64,000 nucleotides of DNA from NCBI RefSeq assembly GCF_052324685.1, contig NC_135220.1:5311350-5375349 (forward strand), given 5' to 3'. The notes under the pieces were generated by a model that saw nothing but the letters and a program-made list of their open reading frames with translations, was not told the DNA's origin and did no database searches. Numbering within the stretch: the stretch's first letter is position 1; every line of letters starts with the position of its first letter. Shown here piece after piece: positions 23,097 through 43,345 of this stretch. Both the position numbers and the translations under genes were made by a program. The stretch comes from Brachyhypopomus gauderio. Its lineage: Eukaryota; Chordata; Actinopteri; Gymnotiformes; Hypopomidae.

Positions 23097-24977
23097 AGGA
23101 CAAATGGAATTTCACTGACATCATGGTGGTGGGGGGTCAGTCTGGGGTTTGTCTCCATTTCCACCTTAATTAATCCACCTCCATGACAGCGGTAGTGACG
23201 TGGTGCATTCCAATACACCGTCAGCGCCATCAGCACCCCTGCGTCTCCGGGGTCTCTACATACTCAGGCAGAACCTGCAGGGTATCCAGGGTAACCAGGG
23301 TAACCAGGGTAACAGGTAAAGCCATTACTACAGCGTTCTTCCCTCTGGCTTAATTGAGGCAGGAGCACGTTTGCTCTCTTTTTCACGAGACCCGGGGATG
23401 TGTTTCATCATTCCTCTCCTTCCCATTCCTCTTCTCCTGGGAGGACGGCGATAACACTTGCTCGGGGTTTCATCAGAGGGGACCTAACACACCCCTAAAA
23501 GGTGCGAAAGAACCTATGGACTTAAAATGCCGAGCCACGTTGCCAGCGGCGACACTCGTGCTCCCCAGCGCTGGACCTGCGTCGGGGTGCTCACAAACGC
23601 CGATGAAGAGTGCGTCAGTTTGAGAAAGGTGTGGCTTGTGAAAGCCAATCTGACTAGCGTAGCGTGTTTTTCATGTAGGACTGTCTCGTATAATCTAAGC
23701 TCGGAACATATCAAAGGTCGTCAGAGATCGGTAGTGTGTACAAACCTCCACCTAATCTCCCCAGTCCTATTGATCAAGTGAAGAAGCAGATTTGTCTCCA
23801 ACCAGAAGCCTGCTGGAAACTTCAGCTCCCACAGCCAAAGGCAAATGCAGCCGAGCCTGAAGCCTTGACCTCTCACACCCCTGTGCTGGAGAACAACACG
23901 TCCCACAGTCAAGTGGATCTTGAAACCTGCGTCACACCGAGTGGTCTGCGTGTGCGGTACAGCCGCCCGTGCATGTGCGGTACGGCCTTCTCAGCCCCGC
24001 ACACACGGCGTGTGCGGTACGGCCGACACATCAACAGTGCAGTCAAAGCGACCCACACAGTCCCAGAGCCCAGACAAGACACCAAACAGAGAGTTTGTCC
24101 CTGTGTGTAGCCCACACCCACACAGGCTGTTAGAGACAATGCAGATGATCTTACACATCAGGAAAGCACGCAAACACACACTCACACACACACATGCAAA
24201 TATATATGTACCCACTGAGTTATTTGGCAACTTAGATGTCCCAGTTTACAGATACACTTATCCTCATTCATCAACACTGATACACACAGAGGAATTATCC
24301 ATCCCAAAATTCCTTCAACACACAAACATGTACACACACACACACACGTACACACACTGACCTTCAGCCCCCATTGTAAGCCATGCTCCATGACTCTGTT
24401 TGTGACACTCTCTCCCAGTCTGACTCTCTCCCTGTGTTGCATCTCCTCTCGGCCGGCATGTCAGCACCATCAAACTTCAGAAACCCAGAAGTTGCCACCT
24501 CTGTTTCCAGAGGGAAGAAAAAGGCTGAGTGCCCATACAGAGCGCCTGAACCAGGCCTGTTCCATTGGGACTACAGGGTACTGGCTTAGTAATACGCAGG
24601 TTTATAGCAGAATGCGAGGACGTTTTGCACTGGTAAGAACTGGCTCGGTGCACTGTGCCGGTCAGGCAGGTGATATATCTGTGCTGACCACTCAGAGCAG
24701 TTGGCCCATCAGTACTGGTCCCACAACCCAGGGCCCGGTGCCCCGGGAGCTGGGAACAGGCCCACAGTGCAGTAAAACCTCACTGAGCACTTTAGCCTTT
24801 ACAATGCTGTCAGTCACCCTTGCAAACTCACCTCCAACTGCCTGTGGAGGTTAGGGCCGCTGTAGATGTTGACTAATGTTCGTGCCAGAGAGAGAAGGTG
24901 GCTCTCTGGTGCACAATGGAGGTAGCTTTGGAAATAGCAGTGCAGATTTTGCTGAGTGGGTCTGTCACAGTGGGAGA

Positions 24978-25013
<36 letters not shown>

Positions 25014-25208
25014 GTCAAATCTAGTAAGTTCTTCAGTTAGTGGGAGTGGGTGTGTCCAAGATTACCTAAGATGGGGGATTTCTTTTTGCTGACTAAGAGT
25101 TTGTGAACATATAAATTCTCCCAACACAAACACACAAACAAGTTAAAACTCTTGCACAGAAACACACCTGCACATCGACTCTCTACAGGAGCCGTAACGA
25201 CTGTAAAG
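23097..25208. other. Gene-free sequence and presumed tldc2 upstream region
   Basis: Mostly unique. Three gtgtgcggtacggc-type copies lie at 23948-24020 and CA repeats at 24330-24356 and 24980-25010. The last few hundred bases precede tldc2 exon 1 and should contain its promoter, but no TATA box or CpG island stands out. Confidence 0.45.
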
Positions 25209-30301
<5,093 letters not shown>

Positions 30302-31328
30302 CTGCTGTCCTCCTGGGACCGCGTTGGACGTCTATCTTACCTGAGAAATAACAGCTCAGCTGGGTTGGTGGCCACATGCCAGGACCTGCTGCAGGATCTG
30401 GCCCGGGCGGAGAGTGACGAGGAGGTGTGGCATCTTCTCTCAGAACGCTCACGCCCGTTACTTCATGGATACTCGACTCGAAACCGGCCGTATGGGGGAT
30501 TTTTGAGGCAACGCCACCACCTAGTGTTCAACATCTTAAAAGTCTGGAAAATCACAGACTTGGTTGGAGAATGATGAGGGTCAGAGCATGTCACCAGTAG
30601 AGGGAGCTATGACTTTACAAAAGCATCAGACCTCCAGTGACACGCTTGAGGAGAATGCAGCAGACCAGTGGGTACAGCTCAAACTGAGAAAGAGACCTTT
30701 GGGAAATGAAGCTAAGTGCATTCAGGTACGACTCAACCTAAAGAGTGTAGCAGCTGCAACCTGCAGTCTGTCTCACAACGACGCAGACAGAAACACCAAA
30801 CAGCTGTCTCACCCCGCCTGGGAGCGTGCTCTCAAATACCACTTGACTTTGTAGTCACTAATGGTACGCCATTCGATGCCACAGCATTGTGAATTACTCA
30901 GTGGAGACACTGAAAGGAGTGAGAACCACTGTGTGGTGAGGAGTGAGAGTGAGAGTGAGAGTCAGGCCCGGCGCAGGTGTTCCGAGCGTGAGGAGTTAAC
31001 TCAGCGAGCGATGGGGTTTGGGGACCAGCTGGGTGATTACTGTGATTCATGGTGATTGTGAAGGATTCCATCAGAGACCTGTGCCAGTGCTTTGCAGAAG
31101 AGATGCCCAGGATAACAGATGGAAAGGAGGGAAGATGTGTCAGCCGTACGGGGAGTTCTGCTCCACGGTGTTTCTCCTGTCAATCATGGCGCACGCCATG
31201 ATTTTTTGAGTCATTTATACCGATTGCTTAATCATTATAATGTGATATACTAACAGATATGAGAGGCTTTGTGTTCACATTTCTCTATCACTCTCATACA
31301 CACACACACACACACAAATATATCCAAA

Positions 31329-31371
<43 letters not shown>

Positions 31372-32580
31372 TACTCCAAGTTAGAAATCAATGAGATGTA
31401 TTACTATGTTAAATTTGTTACTGTTAAAAGTGTTATTGTGTTAAATGTGCTATTTTGTTACGTGTTAATCATGTACATGTGAGTAGCATTTTTATTCTTC
31501 TGAATAAAGCAAAGGACAATTTAAAACCATGAAGTATATAATTACTCTCTGTGAAAATGTGAAATTATTACAATATGGCCTGAATAAAGGACAGAGACAA
31601 ACCTTCTCCTGTCATCTCCACTCCTTTGACCTGGCACTGACCTGTCTGGAGCTATGAGAGTATGTTTCTCATCCCACAAAGCATCGTACCACACAGCACG
31701 CCTGTAGGTTGCTCTGGACAACGGTGTTAAATATTCAGTCAATTAAATTAAACCTAATACCAAGTTTAGTGTAATGTTTAAAAAAATACTATCATAATTA
31801 TTGAAACAACACCAGCCATTTCTGAAATGTATTAGACAAAGTAAATCATATATGTGAGTATTTGCTTTGTGAGAGGTACAAAATGCAGCATTGTGCAGAA
31901 GTGCTGTACAAACCAAGAGAGGTGACATCTTTAGGTCATCAGAGTGGAGCTGCTGAGAGGGGCAGGGTGCAATAGATAAAAGAGAGAAATGGAAGGGGGG
32001 GGGGGGGGGAGACAACGAACCAAATAGAAGATGAGAGATGACAGGAAAGGCTGGAAAAGAAGGGAGGTAAGAGAAGACAGACAGACAGGTGAGAGAGAGA
32101 GAGAGAGAGATGGACATTTTTCCAGTCTTATTAGTCTGAAACCCAGCAATCATACATTGCACTCTCACAATAGTAATCAGACGGCCGGACCATTTTACTG
32201 TACAGTTTAATCAAAGCGTTTATTCAGGTGGCATAACTGCATATCAGTTGTCTGACCAGCGAGAACTACGTGTAGACATTCTGGAATAAAAGTATTTAGA
32301 CTTCTTCAGAGACATTTCAATGTCACTGAACTAGAGCAGTTACAAGGAGGTCTGTAAGACACAGAGCCCTCAGTATTTAAAAGTGTGATTGTGGCCACTT
32401 CAACATTAGAGCCAAAATTAAAGATGGCCTGTAATTCAAGACATACTGTACACCTCACATACAGATAATAACATTCATGGTTCCCAGTTTAACAGCAGAC
32501 AGGCTGTCATGGACTGGGATGGCAACGTTTGTTGTCTATGAGAATCGAGCGCTGATCTACAGCACAGGAGCATCCAGGAT
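30302..32580. other. tldc2 3' UTR and downstream flank
   Basis: Mostly unique. It contains a 10-bp-arm palindrome (31182-31203), CA/TA microsatellites (31293-31369), a poly-G run (31997-32009) and GA repeats (32090-32110). Small ORFs here have no recognisable homology. Confidence 0.5.
31503..31588 (+). terminator. tldc2: Candidate polyadenylation signals after tldc2
   Basis: Two AATAAA hexamers (31503-31508 and 31583-31588), both in the context tgaataaag, lie about 1.2 kb after the tldc2 stop codon. They are the first convincing ones in an otherwise gene-free 3' flank, so they are candidates for the end of the tldc2 transcript. Confidence 0.35.
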
Positions 32581-32584
32581 GCTG

Positions 32585-32665
32585 TAAGTTCCTGCCCCAG
32601 GTTCTCTTGCCCCAGGATCTCCTGCCCCAGGTTCTCTTTCGCCAGGTTCTCCTGCCCCAAGTCCC
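32585..32665. repeat. gttctcctgccccag short minisatellite
   Basis: About five copies of a 15-bp unit. Confidence 0.85.
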
Positions 32666-32871
32666 AAGGCACTACTGAATGCTGCTTCCCTAAGGGTGAG
32701 CCGAGCCAGGGCTTCTGCACTGGGCCATCCTCAAACGGGCCCTACTGTAGCAACAACAGTGCTCTCATGTCTACCTGAAATACAACTCTTCTGTACAGCA
32801 GTGTCCATGGTCAAAGTTCTTCTTCAGTTCAGCTTTAAACCAGCCTTCAACTAACGTATTCAGTTTAACTT

Positions 32872-33108
32872 TTAATACACACTCTTGGGAACAGCACACA
32901 CACACAGGAAGGGTAGATACACACTCTTGGGAACAGTACACACACAGGAAATGTAGATACACACTCCTGGGAACAGTACACACACAGGAAGGGTAGATAC
33001 ACACTCTTGGGAACAGTACACACACAGGAAGGGTAGATACACACTCTTGGGAACAGTACACACACAGGAAGGGTAGATACACACTCTTGGGAACAGTACA
33101 CATCCTTT
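32872..33108. repeat. 40-bp minisatellite (about 6 copies)
   Basis: The unit is acactcttgggaacagtaca followed by cacacaggaagggtagatac. Confidence 0.95.
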
Positions 33109-34112
33109 GTGATGCCTTGCATTAATCCTCATGAAGCTGGTCACAGAAGGTCCAACTGGAACCGGGACTAGAAATAATGATAATAAGTAATAATAATAAG
33201 TATAAGTAATTAAGCAATAAAAATAATAATAATAATGGTACATTTACTGGTACATTTTAAAGCAAGCATTCACTCTTGACTTGATCATCTGAGAGAGAAC
33301 CTTGAAATGATGTGATGACCAGCACATGGTACATATATTTTGTCATGGTTGTGCTGTCAGAATATATGTTGGTGTTTTCGGGTCAGTTGTGAGTGCTCAC
33401 TGCTTCAGCTCCTCTGTGTCACAGCAACACAGACAAACATAAGCAGTGATGTGTTAGCATGAACACCAGAGGCAAGCACATGCGAAGACACTACAAACAC
33501 TCCTACATTCCAGAGCATTCCAGAGCATTCCAGAGCATGCACACACACATGGGAACGTCCACTCAAACATAAACCGATTTAAGTATATAAATAAAAATAG
33601 GTACTGTGTGTCTAGTTTAAGGAGTTTGAGGAGTTGTTTGGGGGTTTTGTTTGGGTTTTGTTTTAGTTTTGTTACATTTCAGTCTGGGCTAACCAATCCA
33701 AGAATTAAAAGATTATTTGCATTTCATTCGTTATTTTCATTTTCGCTAGAAGAACTAAAGGGTCCTTCTAAGTAGAACTGACCAATGGCATCATGTTTAA
33801 TAACATTCTCGTCATTCCCATGCAACAGTTGTTTTGACTGTTTTGTTTCGAGATATTCTGTTTCATGCATTTACATGCAGTAAAACAGTCTTGAAATCTA
33901 CCATGTGGAAGTCTCGAATGCACTCTGGATGCCTAGGAAACCACTCATGTCCTCAATAAATAAATCAACACATCTTGTAAATCAGTCATTTCTTTTACAT
34001 ATAAAGAAATGCAGGTTGGACTTTCTAAATATATGTGGCATAGGAGAGCAGTCTCCTGTCCTCAATAATTGACGGTTAGCTAAACCTTAAATGCACCCAG
34101 CACACTTCACTG
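33109..34112. other. Gene-free unique sequence
   Basis: AT-rich with (AAT)n-like repeats at 33178-33238 and a triple ttccagagca at 33510-33535. Confidence 0.45.
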
Positions 34113-34897
34113 GAGCTGGAGTGATAACTGTGGTGATATTAGTGATACATAGAGGTGAAAGCTGGAGTAATAACTGTGGTGATATTAGTGATAAATGGAG
34201 GTGAAAGCCGGAGTAATAACTGTGGTGATATTAGTGATAAATGGAGGTGAATACCGGAGTCATAACTGTGGTGATATTAGTGATAAATGGAGGTGAATAC
34301 CGGAGTCATAACTGTGGTGATATTATTGATAAATGGAGGTGAATACCGGAGTCATAACCATGGTGATATTAGTGATAAATGGAAGTGAATACCGGAGTCA
34401 TAACTGTGGTGAAATTAGTGATAAATGGAGGTGAATACCAGAGTCATAACCGTGGTGATATTAGTGATAAATGGAGGTGAATACCAGAGTCATAACCGTG
34501 GTGATATTAGTGATAAATGGAGGTGAATACGAGTCATAACAGTGGTGATATTAGTGATAAATGGAGGTGAATACCAGAGTCATAACCGTGGTGATATTAG
34601 TGATAAATGGAGGTGAATACCGGAGTCATAACCGTGGTGATATTAGTGATAAATGGAGGTGAATACCGGAGTCATAACTGTGGTGATATTAGTGATAAAT
34701 GGAGGTGAATACCGGAGTCATAACCGTGGTGATATTAGTGATAAATGGAGGTGAATACCGGAGTCATAACCGTGGTGATATTAGTGATAAATGGAGGTGA
34801 ATACCAGAGTCATAACCATGGTGATATTAGTGATAAATGGAGGTGAATACCAGAGTCATAACCATGGTGATATTAGTGATAAATGGAGGTGAATATC
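34113..34897. repeat. 46-bp minisatellite (about 17 copies) downstream of kcnk15
   Basis: The unit reads ataactgtggtgatattagt, gataaatggaggtgaatacc, ggagtc. It lies about 475 bases past the kcnk15 stop (transcript orientation), so it may sit within that gene's 3' UTR. Confidence 0.95.
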
Positions 34898-35371
34898 GGA
34901 GTGAGAGGCCTTGATCTCTCTGCCACTCTGTCTCACCAGGAGGAAACAGTGCAGCTGTATTTCATCTGTATTTCAGTGGCTTTTTGAGGCTGCGGGTGTT
35001 TTCAGGTGATCCGTGTGTCTGAAGAGGACCAGGACGTTGGAGCAGGGGCTGGGTGTACAGGGCTCTGGAGGTGCATCATAGATGATGTCGCTGCTTTGAA
35101 TTCTATAATATTCTAATTATGTGTTTAAAGGTTTGATGTCTGGTTGTAAGTGTAGAATACTCAGCTCACAGGAAGCATTTTGCTAATGCCCAAACTTGTT
35201 CAAAATGTGCCGACAAGTTTAAAAAGACTTTAAAGACTTTAAACCACGTATTTAGGAAAGACAGTGTTATACATTTTTGTCTCCTTTTTTCTGTGCTACA
35301 AAAATATATGAATATTATATCCATCGTCCATCCTATGCAGATGGTCTGTTCATGGGGCGATTCCTGGAGAG

Positions 35372-37063
<1,692 letters not shown>

Positions 37064-39696
37064 CTAAAATGAGGGACAAAAAAAGATTTTGGTACCAGAA
37101 ACGTCTCAAATTCGAACCTGGTCACATCTTTCATCTCGATCTTCTCATTTTTATACCCTCAGGTCACGTGGCTGTGTTGTAGTTTTAGTGTAGTGTGGTA
37201 AAACAGCGGAGCACACTTCCCAAAGCCCGTAACCCACAGCATAAATCCGTTCAGAATACCCCAGCATTCACGCGCCACTTCGCCTGCACACTCTGTTCAA
37301 ACAAAACACAAAACTCGCCCTATTACTGAAAATTGAAAAAATGAACAAAACTCCCAGTGCAAGCGCATTTGTGTTGATCAGCTCGATGATCCTGACTACA
37401 GTACGATGCGTCCTTACCTTTCTTTTCATATGGACGTCATTACACAATGCGTAACAGAAAGAGCAGAATCAATACATCACGCCCTGTTCAATGAGCCACT
37501 AAACAAATCCTCTTGTAGTGTCAAAAGCAAGAAGCACCCCTTCAGAAAGCACTGTTTAATTCCCGCCTCGGCCATTAATAACAGAGGAGAGCGCTTTCGG
37601 GGTGCCCTTACGCTTAAGTACGATATTCTGCTGTCAGTGTCGAACAATTTTGCTTCTTTTCACGGCAGTAAAGGAGGGGGCAGACCAGCGGTCTCCTGCT
37701 GAAGAAACTATTTGGTGCATTAGTGTGTGGTTTTGATCTAACCGGCTAAGGAATGGGAATTATCTCTACAAGACAAATCACGTACTAAAAACACCAATGT
37801 CTCACTGTTTCCTATTAAACCGATCAAACAAACTAATCCCAGGCACATTTACAGTGCCGTGTATGGTAGTCAAGCCTAAATAAGTCCGTAAATGGATTTT
37901 TGTATAACTAGATTTTGCTTTTTAAATTAAACATGTATTTGTATTCTAATTCGTCTGTGCTATCAGTCCTGTGGATGGCCAAAACGAGTAAACACGTCAC
38001 TAAGAGTTCTGCGCAGCACCTGATTCTGTCGCCATTCTGAGACCCTGTTCACCCCAGTCTGTAGTGGTATCAGAACTGACTTCTGATAAAGAGCAGCAGG
38101 TCTCGTGGACTGCAGCAAAGAAAGATTGCCACGGGGTGAGTGGCCTCTGAGACTGACTGGTTCGTGTGAAATGACGTTTTCAAAGAGAAGAAGTTGGTTT
38201 GTGTCTTTACAATTCTCAATTGTAGTTGGTAAACTTGCAGGTAAACAAGATGTTTCAGTTTCGTATAAAAGTCAGTCTTTAAAAACAATAATTCTAACGA
38301 AAACTGTTCAAATTAGTAGCTAACAATGCTGGTGATTCGTTTAAACTTTACAAATCAGGCTAATTACATGCACAAAAACAGAATAGAATTGTGGCCGAGA
38401 CGCGCGCCCACACAGTGCGCGCATGTCGCTGTCCACAGTGCTGAATGTTTTCGCGCGATTACTTCCAGAGCTGCAGCGTCAGGACGGGCTAAATTCGGCC
38501 TTGCTAAAAACGAGATTAGCTTCGCTTCTGAGTCAGTAAAAGCGTATTGTGACTTATCTAGCAGTCTCGCTCGGTCATTTTTATAATATTTTAGCGCCTT
38601 GTGGTGGTTATCTGTCATTCCATTCTATAGCCGGGAACGCGTGTCGATTCTTCCACAATGTTAAACTTTGACGACAATACTTAACTATAGACCTTAAGAG
38701 AATGTAAAATGTCACTCTTTCGCTTCGATGTGGCAAAAATGTTTTCTGTGTTCCCGTTAATCTGAGTCTGGAGATAATAGCGACCTGATTTTTGTTGCCT
38801 GTTTGAATGAATGTTTCTTATTATGAGACCAGAGAAGGGGAGGTGTATCCAGCCCGTCTACCTGTCTTGATGCCAGTGCTGTTTTTTAATAAATGTGATG
38901 TTTTGCTATTGTCCTCCGGGCCCTATCTGTTATTCAAACCTGCTCGGATGTTAATCAATTAAATCTCTAGTGATTACAAAGAAAACATGCTATGCTAACG
39001 GCGATCCATCAATTTCCTCCGCTCTAGTGTGTCTGTCCATTGGCGGTCGAGATAAAGCCATAAGCGGCCGAAAATAAGATTTCATCTGTCTGTAGAAAGA
39101 GACGGCGATGGGGAATCGAGCGAGATCAAAGTGTCATTAAAGCTCAGAGACGCTCCATCAAACGGACAACCACATGCCCACAGCCACAACACCAACACTG
39201 TCTGGGGTTCTGTTCTTTGAACCGACCGGACATCGATAATCCTAGTCACTTCCTCGCTCACTTTAATGGGGAAACTGATATCATTGCGCGAACTACGGTT
39301 TGTAGATAGAACCCTCCAAGCAAACAGCTGACTCACGCACATCTCCGGGCTATATGTGAGACGCAGTAGATAACAGGGGTGGACATACCCGTCATCTCGT
39401 GTTTCTTATAACATAAGCTTCAACTAGCTTCAAGTAAATAGCTAAATAATAAATAGTTGGAAGCAAAAGGGGCCTAGAAGGTTAACGTGACTAACAGTGC
39501 CTGCGAGCTGTAGGACGCCCTTTGTATTTTGTCTTATAGGAAACGTTGCTGCTATAATAGTATCGAGTCATTTATGCTACGTTGGTTAACAGTAGGATTT
39601 TGCGTTATATTTATTAAAGATTTTTAGCAGGGAGTGCCCAAGAGGGGCAGAGTGGCTGCAAAATGCATTAGAAAGTTGAAAAGAGAAATGAAAATG
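37064..39696. other. kcnk15 upstream region and gene-free unique DNA
   Basis: Unlike most of the window, these 2.6 kb contain almost no tandem repeats. CpG-rich patches occur at 38395-38480 and 39030-39260. The first few hundred bases should hold the kcnk15 promoter. No exon is recognised. Confidence 0.45.
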
Positions 39697-39965
39697 TGCC
39701 ATATTTGTCAATTGTGATTTTTTACCGCAATCGAAATTTGTGCTCTACATTTACCCATCTGTGCAGTTAGAACACACACACACGCACATACACTAGTGAT
39801 TACTAGGGGGCTGTGGATCACACGTGCTCAGCGCCCGGGGAGCAGTTGGCGTTAGGTGCCTTGCTCAAGGGCACCTCAGTCATGGCCTCAGGCCTGGGAG
39901 TCGAACCCATGACCCTCCGGTCACAAGACCAGTTCCCTACCATCAGGCCATGACTGCTCCATGCG
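39697..39965 (-). mobile_element. tRNA-derived SINE, second copy, different tail
   Basis: Read on the minus strand the head (agtcatggcctgatggtagg, B-box gggttcgactcc, gaggtgcccttgagcaaggc) is nearly the same as the SINE at 21406. After about 100 bases it diverges into a longer body (cgctgagcacgtgtgatcc, cagatgggtaaatgtagagc) and ends in cacaattgacaaatatggca, not in the L2-like tail. Confidence 0.85.
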
Positions 39966-40049
39966 TTTGAAGCTTTTGACTGATGAGAAACCGTAATTCC
40001 TCTTATAATAGCAGGCCTAGTAACAGGAGGAAGAGCAGAAACCAATGAT

Positions 40050-40730
40050 GATGATGGTGGTGGTGGTGGTGGTGGTGGTGATAGTGAAGGTAATTATGGT
40101 GTAAATGGTGATGAAGATGATATTTTGAAGATAGTTTGAGAACTGATTCATTATTTAATTGTTCAGTTTAATTATTAACCATTGTAAGTGGAGGCAGAAG
40201 ACTGCAGTCAGATTAGAGTGAAACAGTAAGAGTGTGAGAACCATGTTTGCCTTGTCAGGCGTGTAAAAGTGTTTCCTCATACTATCCAAGCTCAGTAAGA
40301 CAGCATGGAAAAAAGCCCAAAGAATCATCCATGCTGAGATGATGCAATGCACCACTTCTAGATAGGACAGCACACAAGACGCATTTATGGAGGTAAACTC
40401 ATCAGAGAAACTGCATCTCCTACAGAACAGAAGTGGCTATCCTCACAGGGAGGCGTACAGAGGGGACGTGAGATACAGAGTTCCATAATGACTCTAGGAA
40501 AGATAGCAATGATGTGAGTGTAAGGATGAGTGGGAGAGGATGAGAGGGACAGCGTGAGAGAGAGGGAGAGAGAGAGAAGGAGAGTGGGAGAGAGAGAGGA
40601 AGGGGAGAGGAGTGAAAGAGGGAGAGAGGAGAGAGGGAGAGTGGAGAGGAGTGAAAGAGAAGGACAGAGGAAGAGAGGAGAGAGAAAGAGGGAGGGAGAG
40701 AAGGAGAGTGGAAAGAAGACAAGATAGAGA
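40050..40730. other. Gene-free stretch with (GGT)n and GA-rich tract
   Basis: GGT repeats at 40051-40080 and a purine-rich GAGA/GGGA tract at 40540-40720; otherwise unique. Confidence 0.55.
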
Positions 40731-40834
40731 TGCAGATGTCTTCTGTGAGTCATCAGGACATAATTACAATGTTGTGATAAAGAAGCTTCACATATATGTT
40801 CACCCTTCTGTTGGATGAGTGTCAGGCCTGTGAA

Positions 40835-40945
40835 GTGTACACACACACGCACGCACACACATATACACACACACACACACATATACACACGCACACAAAC
40901 ACACACACACACACACACACATGCACGCACGCACAGAAACATACA

Positions 40946-40991
<46 letters not shown>

Positions 40992-41131
40992 CACGCATGC
41001 ACAGAAACATACACAAACACACACACACACACACACACATGCACGCACGCACGCATGCACAGAAACATACACAAACATACACACACACACACACACACGC
41101 ACGCACACAAAAATACACACACACACACACA
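40835..41131. repeat. CA-rich array with atgcacgcacgcacagaaac blocks
   Basis: CA microsatellite in which a block of gcacgcacagaaacatacac recurs three times (about 40922, 40990, 41047), giving a higher-order pattern. Confidence 0.93.
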
Positions 41132-41385
41132 GTGTGGGTGTGTGGTGTATGGTCTTGCCTGTATCAGTGTCCAAGCTCGTAGCTCTTCCCTGCCTGTTCT
41201 CACTCACTGTCCGTCCTGGACCCATAACATCACCTGACATCACCATGGCTCCGCCCCTCCCAACCCTGTCTGTTGGTGTTTCTTCACTGTGATGCTCATT
41301 GTGAGGTGATGTTAAGAGTTCAGCACAACCTCTCACCAGCTTGGGACGCTGGAAGAACAAGGCAAAATGTAAGCTGTGTCCCCCA

Positions 41386-43041
41386 CCTCAGATAAACACA
41401 AGCTCCACCCTCAGATAAGCACAAGCTCCACCCTCAGATAAACACAAGCTCCACCCTCAGATAAGCACAAGCTCCACCCTCAGATAAACACAAGCTCCAC
41501 CCTCAGATAAGCACAAGCTCCACCCTCAGATAAACACAAGCTCCACCCTCAGATAAGCACAAGCTCCACCCTCAGATAAACACAAGCTCCACCCTCAGAT
41601 AAGCACAAGCTCCACCCTCAGATAAACACAAGCTCCACCCTCAGATAAGCACAAGCTCCACCCTCAGATGAACACAAGCTCCACCCTCAGATGAACACAA
41701 GTTCATCCTCATATGAACACAAGCTCCTCCCTCATATGAACACAAGCTCCACCCTCAGATAAACACAAGTTCATCCTCATATGAACACAAGCTCCTCCCT
41801 CATATGAACACAAGCTCCTCCCTCATATGAACACAAGCTCCACCCTCAGATAAACACATGCTCCACCCTCAGATGAACACAAGCTCCACCCTCAGATAAA
41901 CACATGCTCCACCCTCAGATGAACACAAGCTCCTCCCTCATATGAACACAAGCTCCACCCAGAGATAAACACAAGTTCATACTCATATGAATACAAGCTC
42001 CACCCTCAGATAAACACAAGTTCATCCTCAAATGAACACAAGCTCCTCCCTCATATGAACACAAGCTCCACCCTCAGATGAACACAAGCTCCACCCTCAG
42101 ATACACAAGCTCCACCCTCAGATAAACACAAGCTCCACCCTTAGATAAACACAAGTTCATCCTCATATGAACACAAGCTTCTCCCTCATATGAACACAAG
42201 CTCCTCCCTCAGATGAACACAAGCTCCACCCTCAGATAAACACAAGCTCCACCCTCAGATAAACACAAGTTCATCCTCATATGAACACAAGCTCCTCCCT
42301 CAGATGAACACAAGCTCCACCCTCAGATAAACACAAGCTCCTCCCTCATATGAACACAAGCTCCACCCTCAGATAAACACATGCTCCACCCTCAGATGAA
42401 CACAAGCTCCTCCCTCATATGAACACAAGCTCCACCCAGAGATAAACACAAGTTCATCCTCATATGAATACAAGCTCCACCCTCAGATAAACACAAGTTC
42501 ATCCTCAAATGAACACAAGCTCCTCCCTCATATGAACACAAGCTCCACCCTCAGATGAACACAAGCTCCACATTCAGATAAACACAAGCTCCACCCTCAG
42601 ATGAACACAAGCTCCACCCTCAGATGAACAAAAGCTCCACCCTCAGATAAACACAAGCTCCACCCTCAGATAAACACAAGCTCCTCCCTCATATGAACAC
42701 AAGCTCCACCCTCAGATGAACACAAGCTCCACATTCAGATAAACAAAAGCTCCACCCTCAGATGAACACAAGCTCCACCCTCAGATACACAAGCTCCACC
42801 CTCAGATAAACACAAGTTCATCCTCATATGAACACAAGCTTCTCCCTCATATGAACACAAGCTCCTCCCTCAGATGAACACAAGCTCCACCCTCAGATAA
42901 ACACAAGCTCCACCCTCAGATAAACACAAGTTCATCCTCATATGAACACAAGCTTCTCCCTCATATGAACACAAGCTCCTCCCTCAGATGAACACAAGCT
43001 CCACCCTCAGATAAACACAAGCTCCACCCTCAGATAAACAA
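41386..43041. repeat. 23-bp minisatellite, 1.65 kb (about 72 copies)
   Basis: The unit is ayaaacacaagctccaccct then cag. The first 280 bp alternate ataaacac and ataagcac as a 46-bp dimer. Beyond about 41670, variants (atgaacac, tcatatg, gttcatcct) appear, and longer blocks recur: about 41850-42110 resembles 42360-42600. Confidence 0.95.
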
Positions 43042-43224
43042 GTTCTTCAGGAAGTTAAACCCTCACTTCTTCAATTCATAGAAGAGCATGTACAGCTTGG
43101 AAAGCTTTATAATGTTCTACACTAAAGCTGTTGAATTCCCAGATATAACAGGTTTCATATCAGTTTTTTTTTCTATATATATATTATTATTTATTTATTT
43201 ATTTTTTTATGCCTTAAATTATAA

Positions 43225-43345
43225 TAAATGTTTAAATTCTTGTATTACGGTATGTTCATGCACCTTAAGATTGCTGCTCAATTTCGTTGTACATGTGCAA
43301 TGACAATAAAAGGTTTCTTATCTTATCTTTTCTTATCTTATATGA
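43225..43345 (+). mobile_element. Probable non-LTR retrotransposon 3' end
   Basis: Contains atttcgttgtacatgtgcaa followed by tgacaataaaagg and then a (TCTTA)n-type short tandem tail. This arrangement is characteristic of the 3' ends of fish LINE insertions. No reverse transcriptase is present. Confidence 0.5.

Noticed and set aside
30365..31209. Small ORFs after tldc2 as an extra gene
   Set aside because: No homology, no splice continuity with tldc2 (which has a clear stop and complete TLDc domain); best read as 3' UTR and flank.
31182..31210. Rho-independent terminator
   Set aside because: The hairpin plus T-run resembles one, but this is a vertebrate genome where such terminators do not operate for Pol II genes.
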